DNA of 64,000 nt from contig CANQXK010000003.1 in the NCBI GenBank assembly GCA_947627715.1, forward strand, positions 1 to 64,000, given 5' to 3'. The notes below the pieces were generated by a model, which was not told the DNA's origin, made no database searches, and saw only the letters and a program-made list of their open reading frames with translations. Source of the DNA: an uncultured Oscillospiraceae bacterium. Lineage in GTDB: Bacteria > Bacillota > Clostridia > Oscillospirales > Oscillospiraceae. Numbering within the stretch: position 1 is the stretch's first letter; each line of letters begins with the position of its first letter. A program made the translations under genes and the position numbers. Positions 16,845-24,868 of this stretch are shown here, piece by piece.

Positions 16845-18374
16845 ATGAACTATCAAAACCCCATTTTGTACGCCGACTACTCAGACCCCGACGTCATTCG
16901 TGTCGGAGAGGACTACTACATGGTGTCCTCCTCCTTCACCTACCTGCCCGGCGTGCCGCTTCTGCACTCAAAGGAGCTGGTCCACTGGGAGATCATCAAC
17001 TACTGCGTCCGCGCCCTGCCCTTTGAGAAGTACGACCGCCCCTCCCACGGGTCCGGCACCTGGGCCCCGTCCATCCGCTTCCACGACGGGCAGTTTATTG
17101 TTTTCATCCCTCTGCCCGACGAGGGCATTATGGTGGCGCGCTCCGCCGACCCCTATGGGGAGTTCAAGCTGAATCTCCTGTGCAAGTCCCTGGGATGGAT
17201 CGACCCCTGCCCCCTGTGGGACGACGACGGGCGCGCCTACATGGTCTTCGCCCTGGCCCGGAGCCGCTGCGGCGTCAAGCACCGGCTGATGCTGACGGAG
17301 ATCGACCCGGATTGTACGCGCCTCATCGGGGAACCCAGGCTCATCTTCGACGGGGAGCTGATGGCACCCACCACCGAGGGACCCAAGTTTTACAAGCGGG
17401 ACGGGGAGTACCTGATCCTGGCCCCCTCCGGCGGCGTGGCCACGGGCTGGCAGTCCGCTCTGCGGGCCTCGAACGTGTGGGGACCCTACGAGTACCGGGT
17501 GGTCATGCACCAGGGGAACACAGCGGTGAACGGCCCCCACCAGGGCGGGTGGGTGACCGCCCCCGACGGAAAGGACTGGTTTATCCACTTCCAGGACGTC
17601 CACGAGCTGGGCCGCATCACCCATCTCCAGCCCATGTGTTTCAACGGCGGCTGGCCCTTCGTGGGCAGCGACCTCAACGGAGACGGCATCGGGGAGCCGG
17701 TGGAGGAATGGAGACTTCCGGCGGAGGGCCAGCCCGCGTATGAGATCGCCCAATCCGACGCTTTCGCCTCCGGGCGGCCGGGTATCCAGTGGCAGTGGCA
17801 GGCAAATCCGAACCCGCGTTTCTTCGCGCCGGAGGAGCGCAAGGGCGCGCTTCGCCTGGCCTGTCTTCCCAACGGGGAGCGGGAGAACCTGCTGTGGTAC
17901 GCCCCCAACGCCCTGACGCAGATCCCCCAGCATCGGACCCTGTTGGCGGAGACGAAGGTGAGCCTTTCTCCCCAGGGGGCGGTGGGCGATACGGCGGCGA
18001 TCGGCGTCATCGGACACGCCTACGCCTACCTCGGCCTCCAGCGTACCGAGACCGGCTGGCGGCTCGCCCTGTACCGGGGCGAGGTGACGGGAAAGACCTT
18101 CGAGGGCGCGGCGAGTGAGACCCTGGCGGAGACGCTCGCCTGGCCCTGCGGCACGGCGTATCTGCGCCTTGAGATCTTCGGGGACAAGACCTTCGGCTTC
18201 TCCTGCTCGGCCGATGGGAAGGACTACGCGCCCGTCGGCGGGCGGTACCCCCTCCGCCGCGCCACGTGGACCGGGGCCAAGCTGTGCCTCTGGGCGTGCA
18301 GCCGGGATAACCGGGACTCCTCCGGCTACGGGGAGTACGAGGCCTTTCAGGTCAGCAAAACCGGGGACAAGTGA
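16845..18374 (+). CDS. Glycoside hydrolase family 43, second copy
   Basis: A 509-residue GH43 with the same propeller plus C-terminal beta-sandwich layout as the copy at 12.6 kb but clearly diverged. Catalytic residues: Asp14 (YSDPDVI), Asp120 (GWIDPCPL), Glu178 (TTEGPKF). Its N-terminus (NPILYADYSDPDV) and the GTWAPSIR loop resemble subfamily 12 arabinofuranosidases or xylosidases from gut bacteria. An AAGGAGAG site lies 10 bp before the ATG. No signal peptide. It is the last gene of the enzyme operon and is followed by a strong terminator. Confidence 0.9.
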   Translation: MNYQNPILYADYSDPDVIRVGEDYYMVSSSFTYLPGVPLLHSKELVHWEIINYCVRALPFEKYDRPSHGSGTWAPSIRFHDGQFIVFIPLPDEGIMVARSADPYGEFKLNLLCKSLGWIDPCPLWDDDGRAYMVFALARSRCGVKHRLMLTEIDPDCTRLIGEPRLIFDGELMAPTTEGPKFYKRDGEYLILAPSGGVATGWQSALRASNVWGPYEYRVVMHQGNTAVNGPHQGGWVTAPDGKDWFIHFQDVHELGRITHLQPMCFNGGWPFVGSDLNGDGIGEPVEEWRLPAEGQPAYEIAQSDAFASGRPGIQWQWQANPNPRFFAPEERKGALRLACLPNGERENLLWYAPNALTQIPQHRTLLAETKVSLSPQGAVGDTAAIGVIGHAYAYLGLQRTETGWRLALYRGEVTGKTFEGAASETLAETLAWPCGTAYLRLEIFGDKTFGFSCSADGKDYAPVGGRYPLRRATWTGAKLCLWACSRDNRDSSGYGEYEAFQVSKTGDK

Positions 18375-18398
18375 TCCCCACGTCCCGTTTTTTCAGAT

Positions 18399-18451
18399 TA
18401 AAAAGGCCGCTGACGCTTCGCCGGATCTCCGGCGCGTCAGCGGCCTTTTTT
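18399..18451 (+). terminator. Strong terminator ending the glycan operon
   Basis: A 17-bp arm AAAAAGGCCGCTGACGC pairs with GCGTCAGCGGCCTTTTT around a small inner CCGGATCTCCGG hairpin, followed by a T run. It lies 25 bp after the last GH43 stop. Confidence 0.9.
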
Positions 18452-18520
18452 CGTTATCTCCCCATTCCCTTTTGTGTTCCCGACGTATCGGGTCCACGAC
18501 CGGGGATGAATATTTGCCAG

Positions 18521-18554
18521 ACTGCGTGTATAAAATTTCCCCGCCGGCATAATT
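18521..18554. repeat. 33-bp direct repeat, left copy
   Basis: The left copy begins ACTGCGTGTATAAAATTT and ends CCGCCGGCATAAT; the right copy lies at 19033-19064 with one substitution and one missing T. Downstream, CGGGGAAAT (18560-18568) can pair with ATTTCCCCG inside the copy (18535-18543). The two copies bracket an AT-rich small gene. Confidence 0.75.
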
Positions 18555-18641
18555 GCTGACGGGGAAATAGTAAATCAGAATACAAAACACTGGGATTTAC
18601 AAAATGTTAGCGGTCAATTAGCCTTTGAATTATTCCGGCGT

Positions 18642-18920
18642 TTATTGACTGTTCTGTTTCCGCTTTATACTATGCGCAACAAGGTAGGCAATCATTGTCA
18701 AAAGGACAACAATTGCAAGATGGAAAAGTATACTAATTCCAAAATGCGCCCGATATTCGCCGTCGCTTAGAATGTTCGGCACAGCTATTATGCTAATGAT
18801 CATGGAAATTATGGTTGATATTAACGGCGATGTCCAAAGAAGTTTTCGCTTAACGAAAAAGATTAGAACAACAGTAAAAACGGGTATTATGCCAAACACC
18901 GATATGTTCCACCAGTCCAT
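18642..18920 (-). CDS. Small membrane protein of unknown function
   Basis: A 92-residue protein with three predicted membrane helices (about 6-24, 30-50 and 62-84) and a basic C-terminal end (HSIKRKQNSQ). A GGAGG site lies 7 bp before the ATG, so it is probably expressed. The base composition is clearly more AT-rich than the flanking genes and the gene sits between two 33-bp direct repeats, which suggests it arrived by transfer. I do not recognise the family. Confidence 0.65.
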   Translation of the reverse strand: MDWWNISVFGIIPVFTVVLIFFVKRKLLWTSPLISTIISMIISIIAVPNILSDGEYRAHFGISILFHLAIVVLLTMIAYLVAHSIKRKQNSQ

Positions 18921-19032
18921 TTATCTACCTCCAACATCATTTTTTGAAGATTTTGTATTACTATACCTATACACCGGGTCTCTTTTATGCCCCCAAAGCA
19001 TCTGAGCCATGCCGAGAGTGAAAATTAATCCA

Positions 19033-19064
19033 ACTGTGTGTATAAAATTCCCCGCCGGCATAAT
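19033..19064. repeat. 33-bp direct repeat, right copy
   Basis: Near-identical to 18521-18554 and in the same orientation. In both copies a GGGATTTACA-like stretch follows 30-40 bp later (18591 and 19091), so the homology is patchy beyond the core. Confidence 0.75.
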
Positions 19065-19097
19065 GATGGTTTTTCAACGACTCGATAACCGGGGGAT

Positions 19098-19499
19098 TTA
19101 CATTTTCATGAAAGCACAGCATCCCATATCGCTGGCTTTGACAAACCCAAGCGATTGATAAAAGGAGACGGTTTTGGGCGTGTTGTCCGTCATTAGCTCC
19201 ATCTGGTAGACGGAGGAATAACGGTCCATGACTTCTTGAAGAAGCCGCGTTCCTATTCCTCGGCGCTGATATTCTGGAATAACAAGGATATCCTGAATAA
19301 AAACAACAGAAAATCCATCGCCGACAGCGCGGATAACGCCGACTAACTGACCGTCAACGTAGGCCCCCAAAATCAGCAAAGAGTTTTCATATGCCCGCTT
19401 CAACAGTTCAGGCTTCTCTGTGTAATTTGTCCAGCCAACGCTTGAATACAGTCTGAGAATCGCATCAAAATCGAAAGTGGTCAACTCACAGATTTTCAA
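19098..19499 (-). CDS. GNAT-family N-acetyltransferase
   Basis: A 133-residue single GNAT domain. The acetyl-CoA pyrophosphate loop is PEYQRRGIGTRLLQEV (about 75-90), preceded by strand IQDILVI and followed by FYQSLGF. The substrate cannot be told. It lies just right of the second 33-bp repeat, and its codon use is somewhat AT-richer than that of the operon to the left. No clear promoter was seen; upstream is 136 bp of noncoding G-rich sequence before the next GNAT gene. Confidence 0.85.
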   Translation of the reverse strand: MKICELTTFDFDAILRLYSSVGWTNYTEKPELLKRAYENSLLILGAYVDGQLVGVIRAVGDGFSVVFIQDILVIPEYQRRGIGTRLLQEVMDRYSSVYQMELMTDNTPKTVSFYQSLGFVKASDMGCCAFMKM

Positions 19500-19635
19500 A
19501 TGATCACGTCCTTCGATTCACGCCGGTTCGCCGGGAAAGCGCCGGCCTGACATTTTCGGCGAGTACACCGGGAGAGCCGCGAGAGGGGGCGAGGGGGGGG
19601 GGAAATAGACCGTCAGGATTTGAGAGTTAAGTTTT

Positions 19636-20166
19636 TCATTCTTGGCGGCGAACGGAGGCGCGTAAGTATTCCTCCCGCGTCAATTCCAGCTGGACGAATC
19701 CGTCAACCATACCTGTTTCCCGAAAGCCCACCGCTTTGTGGATGTGATACCCTGCATCGCGGGTCATCTCAAAATCGTTGTGCAAACGGGAGACGCCGTC
19801 CGCTTTGAACGCGCGGTCCAGCAACAGGCGAAGCCCCTGGGTACCGTACCCCATTCCCCGTTCCGGGGCGTAGATCACGATCCCCATATCCCACCAGTCC
19901 TGCTTTGGGTTATAGTGATAATTCACATCTCCAACAAACGCCCCGTCGCTTTTTCGCCGCAGGAAAGCGTAGAACCGCTCCGGCTCCTTCCCAATCCAAA
20001 ACGCCTGGATGTCCAGCCACTCGGATTCCGGCGTGGGAATGCACCCGTCCGGCGGGAACCAGGGCGCGTTATAGGCCATCGTCTCCGGGTCAGACAGCAT
20101 CTTCACATAAAACCAGCCGTCCTCTGGATGGGGAATATATAGCTGTAAATCGCACGGCAGGTCCAT
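19636..20166 (-). CDS. GNAT-family N-acetyltransferase (RimJ/RimL type)
   Basis: A 176-residue acetyltransferase of the RimJ-like group: N-terminal LQLYIPHPEDGWFYVKM, central WDMGIVIYAPERGMGYG carrying the CoA-binding loop, and a C-terminal HKAVGFRETGMVDGFVQLEL. The start has AAAGGAA about 6 bp upstream. The acceptor is unknown: ribosomal protein N-termini or small amines are both known for this group. It is unrelated in detail to the 133-residue GNAT next to it. Confidence 0.85.
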   Translation of the reverse strand: MDLPCDLQLYIPHPEDGWFYVKMLSDPETMAYNAPWFPPDGCIPTPESEWLDIQAFWIGKEPERFYAFLRRKSDGAFVGDVNYHYNPKQDWWDMGIVIYAPERGMGYGTQGLRLLLDRAFKADGVSRLHNDFEMTRDAGYHIHKAVGFRETGMVDGFVQLELTREEYLRASVRRQE

Positions 20167-20262
20167 TCTGTTTCCTTTCGTTCGTTATGCAGGTTGATTC
20201 AATCGACTTCTATTTCTCCGTTTCAAGCGCCGCCTTGCCAAAAAGCCGCCCGCGTGACGGAC

Positions 20263-22065
20263 TCAGTCCAGGAGGGTCTCCATCTCGTCCAGAAGCTCGC
20301 CGAAGAGGGACAGGGCGTCGTTTACAGGCTTCGGGGTGCTCATGTCCACGCCGGCGATCTTCAGCAGGGACACGGGGTCGGTGGAGCAACCGCCGGAGAG
20401 GAAGCGCAGATAGTCCTTCACGGCCTCTTCCCCGCCGGTGAGGATGCGGTTTGACAGGGCCATGGCGGCGGAGAAGCCGGTGGCGTACTGGTAGACGTAG
20501 AACCGGCGGTAGAAGTGGGGGATACGCGCCCACTCCATGGCGATCTCGTCGTCCACCACCACGTCCGGGCCGTAGTAGAGCCGGTTGAGGCCGGCGTAGA
20601 TGTCGCAGAGGGTCTTGGCGGTGAGGGCCTCGCCCTGCTCGGCCAGGGTGTGGATTTTCAGCTCAAATTCCGCGAACATGGTCTGGCGGTAGAGGGTCGT
20701 GCGGAACTGCTCAAGGAAGTAGTTGATCAGCACGGCGCGGCGGCGCTTGTCGTCCGTGCGGGCCAGCAGGCTGCGCATGAGGATGGCCTCGTTGCAGGTG
20801 GAGGCGACCTCCGCCACAAAGAGCACGTAGTTGGAGTAGACCGTCGGCTGGGAGCTGGCGCTGAGGTAAGAGTGCATGGCGTGGCCCATCTCGTGGGCGA
20901 GGGTGAAGGCGCTGTCCAGGTTGTCGCTGTAATTCAGAAGCACAAAGGGGTGTACGCGGCAGCCGCTGGAATAGGCCCCGGAGCGTTTCCCCTCGTTTTC
21001 GTAAACGTCCATCCAGCGCCCGTCAAAGGCGGAGCGAAGGACGCGGCAATAGTCCTCGCCGTAGACCTTCGCGGCCTCCAGCACCCAGCCCTTGGCCTCC
21101 TCAAAGGGGATGACCTGCCCGGCCTCGGACAGCATGGGGGCATAGACGTCGTACATATGCAGCTCGTCCAGGGCCATGGCCTTTTTCCGAATGGACATAT
21201 ACCTGTACATCTTGTCCAGGTTCTGATGCACCGCCTTCAGGAGGTTGTGGTACACGCTCTCCGGGATCTCCGAGGGGAACAGCGCCGACTGAAGCGCGGA
21301 GTCGTACTTCCTGGCGCGGGCGCGGAACACGTTTTTCTGGACCTCGGCGTTGAGCATGGCGGCAAAGGCGTTCTTAAAGCCGCCGTATGTGTGGTACAGG
21401 GAGTTGAAGGCGTTCCGGCGGAGCGTCCTGTCGGCGTCGGACATGAGGGCAATGTAGCTGCCGTGGGTGACGGGATGGGCGTCTCCGCCGCTGTCCTCCG
21501 CCGCGGGGAATTTCATATCCGCGTCGGAGAAGGAGTTGAAGATATGGGACGGCCCCTGCGCCACCTGCCCGAAGGCGGCCAGCAGGTCCTCCTCCGGCTG
21601 GCTGAGCACGTGTTCCCGGTCGCGGCGGGCGCGGGTAAGATACCGGCGGTACTTCTCAAGCCCCGGCTCCTCGGCATAGAACCGCTCCAGCGTCTCCTCC
21701 GGGATGGCGTTCAGCTCCGGCCCCTCGAAGGCCGTGGCGGAACCCAGCTTCACCATGAAGCTCCGAAGCCGGCCCACCATGGCCTGGTGGCGGGGGTCGG
21801 CGGTGTCCTCATCGTGGCGCAGCATGGGATAGGAGAAGATGGGGTCGAGCTGCTCATCGATCTGCTCGCTGAGCTGAAGATACTCCAAAAGCGTCTTTGC
21901 GGACGTTCCGAGCTTCCCCCGGTAGGCCGCCGCCTCGCCGGGGACAGACTGGCAGGCGTCAAACGCCTTCTCCCACGCCTCGTCGCTGGGGAAAAGGTCC
22001 TGGATGCTCCACGTGGTTGCGGGGTCGCGTTGACTCCGGGAAACGATCGTCTTTTTTGCGGACAT
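20263..22065 (-). CDS. pepF: Oligoendopeptidase F (M3 family zinc peptidase)
   Basis: A 600-residue cytoplasmic metallopeptidase that cuts oligopeptides. The zinc site HEMGH (His391, Glu392, His395) and the downstream Glu of the M3 motif (AEVASTCNEAIL) are present, and the C-terminal PHFYRRFYVYQYATG segment is typical of PepF. The start at 22065 is set by GGAGGG 7 bp upstream; longer in-frame extensions lie in the promoter. It is transcribed alone from a good promoter at 22101-22128. Confidence 0.95.
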   Translation of the reverse strand: MSAKKTIVSRSQRDPATTWSIQDLFPSDEAWEKAFDACQSVPGEAAAYRGKLGTSAKTLLEYLQLSEQIDEQLDPIFSYPMLRHDEDTADPRHQAMVGRLRSFMVKLGSATAFEGPELNAIPEETLERFYAEEPGLEKYRRYLTRARRDREHVLSQPEEDLLAAFGQVAQGPSHIFNSFSDADMKFPAAEDSGGDAHPVTHGSYIALMSDADRTLRRNAFNSLYHTYGGFKNAFAAMLNAEVQKNVFRARARKYDSALQSALFPSEIPESVYHNLLKAVHQNLDKMYRYMSIRKKAMALDELHMYDVYAPMLSEAGQVIPFEEAKGWVLEAAKVYGEDYCRVLRSAFDGRWMDVYENEGKRSGAYSSGCRVHPFVLLNYSDNLDSAFTLAHEMGHAMHSYLSASSQPTVYSNYVLFVAEVASTCNEAILMRSLLARTDDKRRRAVLINYFLEQFRTTLYRQTMFAEFELKIHTLAEQGEALTAKTLCDIYAGLNRLYYGPDVVVDDEIAMEWARIPHFYRRFYVYQYATGFSAAMALSNRILTGGEEAVKDYLRFLSGGCSTDPVSLLKIAGVDMSTPKPVNDALSLFGELLDEMETLLD

Positions 22066-22100
22066 GGCATTACCCTCCGTAAATACTTTTTTACAGAATG

Positions 22101-22128
22101 ATTTTATCACATTTTTAAATTCCTTCAA
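22101..22128 (-). promoter_or_regulatory. Promoter of pepF
   Basis: On the minus strand TTGAAG, a 16-bp spacer and TAAAAT precede the pepF ribosome binding site by about 25 bp. Confidence 0.6.
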
Positions 22129-22177
22129 GCCCTTTCTTAAAAAAACACGCAAATATGGCCTGAGCGGGACAGCGGAC

Positions 22178-22205
22178 TTGACTTTTTTCGTTTATGGGTT
22201 AAAAT
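22178..22205 (+). promoter_or_regulatory. Promoter of the trk operon
   Basis: TTGACT (22178-22183), a 16-bp spacer and TAAAAT (22200-22205) lie 35 bp upstream of the TrkH start. The pepF promoter diverges from it 50 bp away. Confidence 0.6.
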
Positions 22206-22240
22206 AGAAAAGTGTATTCTTTCCATTGGGAGGTGACCTC

Positions 22241-23578
22241 ATGCGGGCCAAAAGACGCTGGGCGACCCCCGTGAGGCTCATTGTCCTGAGCTTCCTTGGG
22301 ATCATCCTTGCGGGCGCGCTTTTACTGACGACGCCCCTTTCCTCCGCGGAGGGCGTGTGGACGAACTTTGTGGACTGCCTTTTCACCGCCACGTCGGCAG
22401 CGTGCGTCACAGGGCTTGCCGTGACGGACACGGCGGCGCACTGGAGCCTTTTTGGGCAGATCGTGATCCTGCTGCTCATCCAGACCGGCGGCCTTGGGGC
22501 CATGACCATTATCACGGGCTTTTTCTCCGTGGTGCGCAAGAGGACGAGCCTTGCCGACACGCGGATGCTGATGCAGGCGGCGGGGAACGACAGCTACGCC
22601 GGCGTTGCCAAGCTTGTGCGGCGGCTCTTTCTGGGCACGATCCTCTTTGAGGCCGCCGGAACGGCGCTTCTGGCGGTGCGTTTTGTCCCGGCCTTCGGCT
22701 GGGGCCGGGGGCTGTGGTTTTCCGTGTTCCACTCCATATCCGCCTTCTGTAACGCCGGGTTTGACCTCATGGGCGACTATAGGGGCGGCGCGTCCCTGTC
22801 GGCTTTCGCCACGGACCCCGTGGTGGTGCTGACGGTGACGGCCCTCATCCTTATCGGCGGCCTCGGCTTCATCGTCTGGGACGACCTTATCAACTCCAGG
22901 TTCCGCCTGAAGGCCCTCAAACTCCACTCCAAGCTCGTGCTCGTCATGACGGCGGCGCTGGTCCTGGCGCCGTTTGCGCTCTTCCTGCTCTTTGAGAACA
23001 GCGCGGCTTTCGCCGGGTATTCTTTGGGGGACAAGCTCCTGCTGTCCCTTTTCCAGACGGTGACCCCGCGCACGGCGGGCTTTGCCACGGTGTCCATGGC
23101 CTCCCTGTCCGACGCCGGGCTGCTCCTGACCATGGTGCTCATGCTCATCGGCGGGGCCCCCGGCTCCACCGCCGGCGGCGTCAAGACCACCACCGTGGCG
23201 GTGATGCTCATCTGCACGGCGGCCTCCATGAAGAAGTCGCCCCCCACGGCCTTCAAGCGGCGCATCGAGGACGACATCGTCCGGCAGGCGACGGCCATCA
23301 TGGTCATCTACCTCACCGCCATCATCGTCGGCGCGTGCGCGCTGTGCGTCGTTGACGCGGTGACGCTCAAGGCCGCGCTGTTTGAAGTCATCTCCGCCAT
23401 CGCCACCGTGGGCCTGTCCGTGGGGATCACGCCGGGCCTGGGAGTAGCGGCAAAGCTTATTTTGACCGTTCTGATGTTCGCCGGCCGTATCGGCGGACTC
23501 ACCATGGCCATCGCTCTCACCGGGGAGCAGGGCGCTTCGCCGGTAAAATTCCCCACAGGCAAGCTCCTGGTGGGATAA
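22241..23578 (+). CDS. Potassium uptake channel subunit, TrkH/KtrB family
   Basis: A 445-residue membrane protein with the four-fold helix-pore-helix layout of K+ transporters. The selectivity loops can be read in order: AACVTGLAV, AFCNAGFDL, TPRTAGFAT and ATVGLSVG. The GGAGGTGA site 5 bp before ATG 22241 fixes the start. It pairs with the RCK-domain protein encoded 15 bp downstream, forming a Ktr/Trk system at the cell membrane that uses Na+ or H+ coupling in relatives. Length fits KtrB rather than the longer proteobacterial TrkH. Confidence 0.95.
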   Translation: MRAKRRWATPVRLIVLSFLGIILAGALLLTTPLSSAEGVWTNFVDCLFTATSAACVTGLAVTDTAAHWSLFGQIVILLLIQTGGLGAMTIITGFFSVVRKRTSLADTRMLMQAAGNDSYAGVAKLVRRLFLGTILFEAAGTALLAVRFVPAFGWGRGLWFSVFHSISAFCNAGFDLMGDYRGGASLSAFATDPVVVLTVTALILIGGLGFIVWDDLINSRFRLKALKLHSKLVLVMTAALVLAPFALFLLFENSAAFAGYSLGDKLLLSLFQTVTPRTAGFATVSMASLSDAGLLLTMVLMLIGGAPGSTAGGVKTTTVAVMLICTAASMKKSPPTAFKRRIEDDIVRQATAIMVIYLTAIIVGACALCVVDAVTLKAALFEVISAIATVGLSVGITPGLGVAAKLILTVLMFAGRIGGLTMAIALTGEQGASPVKFPTGKLLVG

Positions 23579-23593
23579 CAGGGAGGTACGTAC

Positions 23594-24244
23594 ATGAAAT
23601 CCGTATTGGTTATTGGCCTTGGGCGTTTCGGACAGCACCTGGCGCTGAAGATGCAGGAGCTGGGGAACGACGTGATGATCGTGGACAAGGACGCGGAGCT
23701 TGTGGAGCTGATGGCGAATCAGTTCACCGAATGCTCCATCGGGGACTGCACCAAGGAGCCTGTGGTGGCGTCTTTGGGCGTGGAGAATTTTGACCTGTGC
23801 TTTGTGACCACGGGGGACGACTTTCAGTCCTCCCTGGTGACCACGGCGCTGTTGAAGCGGTACGGGGCCAAAAAGGTCATTTCCAAGACCACCCAGGACA
23901 TCCAGGAGATGCTCCTGAAGCAGATCGGCGCTTACGAGGTGGTCTACCCGGAGCGGGAGATCGCCGAGCGCGTAGCCATGCGCTACAACTCCGACAACAT
24001 TTTTGACTTCATTCCCGTGACCGGGGATGTGGCCATCTATGAGATCAAGGCGCCCGCCTCCTGGGTGGGCAATACCATCGTGGGGATCGACGTGCGCCGC
24101 CGCCACGGCGTCAACGTCATCGCCGCCAAGCGGGGAGAGCGCGTCATCGCTACCCTGGGGCCGGACTTCGTGTTTGAGAACGGCGACCACATCATGGTCA
24201 TGGGGGCCTCCTCGGACGTGTTCAAGCTGGCCGGAAAATCATGA
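23594..24244 (+). CDS. Potassium uptake regulatory subunit, TrkA/KtrA (RCK domains)
   Basis: The 216-residue protein has an N-terminal Rossmann RCK domain (VIGLGRFGQHLA, residues 4-15; acidic VDKDAE near 36) that binds nucleotide, and a C-terminal RCK_C domain from about 140 (GVNVIAAKRG). It gates the membrane subunit encoded just upstream in response to ATP/ADP or NAD(H), and in related systems c-di-AMP. A GGGAGG site lies 7 bp before the ATG. Its stop overlaps the next start (ATGA), so the third gene is translated with it. Confidence 0.95.
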   Translation: MKSVLVIGLGRFGQHLALKMQELGNDVMIVDKDAELVELMANQFTECSIGDCTKEPVVASLGVENFDLCFVTTGDDFQSSLVTTALLKRYGAKKVISKTTQDIQEMLLKQIGAYEVVYPEREIAERVAMRYNSDNIFDFIPVTGDVAIYEIKAPASWVGNTIVGIDVRRRHGVNVIAAKRGERVIATLGPDFVFENGDHIMVMGASSDVFKLAGKS

Positions 24245-24585
24245 GGGCGAAGCTCGACCTTGTGCACCGCCGCCCCGATATGCCGGAGGGGGCGGAGTTC
24301 GGTATTCGGATCGCCGACGACAGCCTGGCCCCTGCGGTGAGGCCCGGCGAGGTGGTCTACGCCAGCAGCCGTGGGCGGCTGCGCCCCGGCGACGTGGGTA
24401 TCTTTCGGGTGGATGGCCGCCTCCTCTGCCGCCAGTACGCGGAGGACAGCGAGGGGAACATCTACCTCTTCACCCTGAACCGGGAGAGACGGGAGGGGGA
24501 CCTGATGCTGTCCGCCTCCACCCCCGTCACCCTCTACGCAAAGCTCCTGCTGGACCCCCTTCCCCTGCCGGGGATCGAGGAATAG
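24241..24585 (+). CDS. S24/LexA-like beta-fold protein lacking the catalytic lysine
   Basis: A 114-residue protein resembling the peptidase domain of LexA/S24 proteins without any DNA-binding domain. The serine position is kept (IADDSLAPAVRPGEVV, Ser28) and the RPGDVGIFRVDGRLL strand pair follows, but the expected Lys is Arg64 (LCRQY). Without that Lys, autocleavage would be impaired, so it may be a binding fold or a pseudo-enzyme. The 4-bp overlap with the TrkA gene makes it part of the potassium operon. The fold assignment is by pattern only. Confidence 0.65.
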   Translation: MRAKLDLVHRRPDMPEGAEFGIRIADDSLAPAVRPGEVVYASSRGRLRPGDVGIFRVDGRLLCRQYAEDSEGNIYLFTLNRERREGDLMLSASTPVTLYAKLLLDPLPLPGIEE

Positions 24586-24642
24586 GCCCGGAAACCCCCG
24601 CGTTTTTGCACGGAAAAATAGGAAATAGAGTCTCCATAGACA

Positions 24643-24678
24643 GAAATGCCCCCGTCCCGACTGGGACGGGGGCATTTC
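24643..24678. terminator. Perfect 16-bp hairpin between converging genes
   Basis: GAAATGCCCCCGTCCC (24643-24658) pairs perfectly with GGGACGGGGGCATTTC (24663-24678) around a 4-base loop. It lacks a clear T run on either side but sits between converging transcripts, so termination in one or both directions is likely. Confidence 0.65.
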
Positions 24679-24697
24679 CGCAAAAAATGAGGGAGAA

Positions 24698-24835
24698 TTG
24701 CTTGGACCATCCAAGCGTGCGGATTGGGAGAGATCCGCTGAAGCAGTTGCGGCGGTCTTTGAGGGAAGACACACCGCAGATTCGGAGGAATCGCTTCGCA
24801 AGATATTATATAGGCTGACGCTGGAGAGAATGTGA
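24698..24835 (+). CDS. Possible small protein, TTG start
   Basis: A 45-codon frame starts at TTG 24698 right after GAGGGAGA and ends at TGA 24833. It reads like a soluble, charged protein (KRADWERSAEAVAAVFEG, then ESLRKILYRLTLERM). The pattern VFEG...ESLRKILYRL loosely recalls the short TnpW-type proteins of Clostridial mobile elements, but this is weak. The spacing from TTG to the site is tight. It lies in the 283-bp gap between the S24-like gene and the histidine kinase gene, which otherwise holds only the hairpin at 24643-24678. Confidence 0.35.
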   Translation: MLGPSKRADWERSAEAVAAVFEGRHTADSEESLRKILYRLTLERM

Positions 24836-24868
24836 ATAAATTTTATACATTTTGTGAACAATTGCGGA

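Noticed and set aside
14619-16856. Very long minus-strand open frame (745 codons) opposite GH105 and GH28
   Set aside because: It is antisense to two genes with full catalytic motifs, has a His/Pro/Arg/Gly-rich nonsense composition and no ribosome binding site; a product of high GC in the third codon position.
24027-24818. Long plus-strand frame across trkA, the S24-like gene and the gap
   Set aside because: It is out of frame with both coupled genes and rich in Pro/Ser/Arg; the local 45-codon frame with its own start site is the better reading of the gap.
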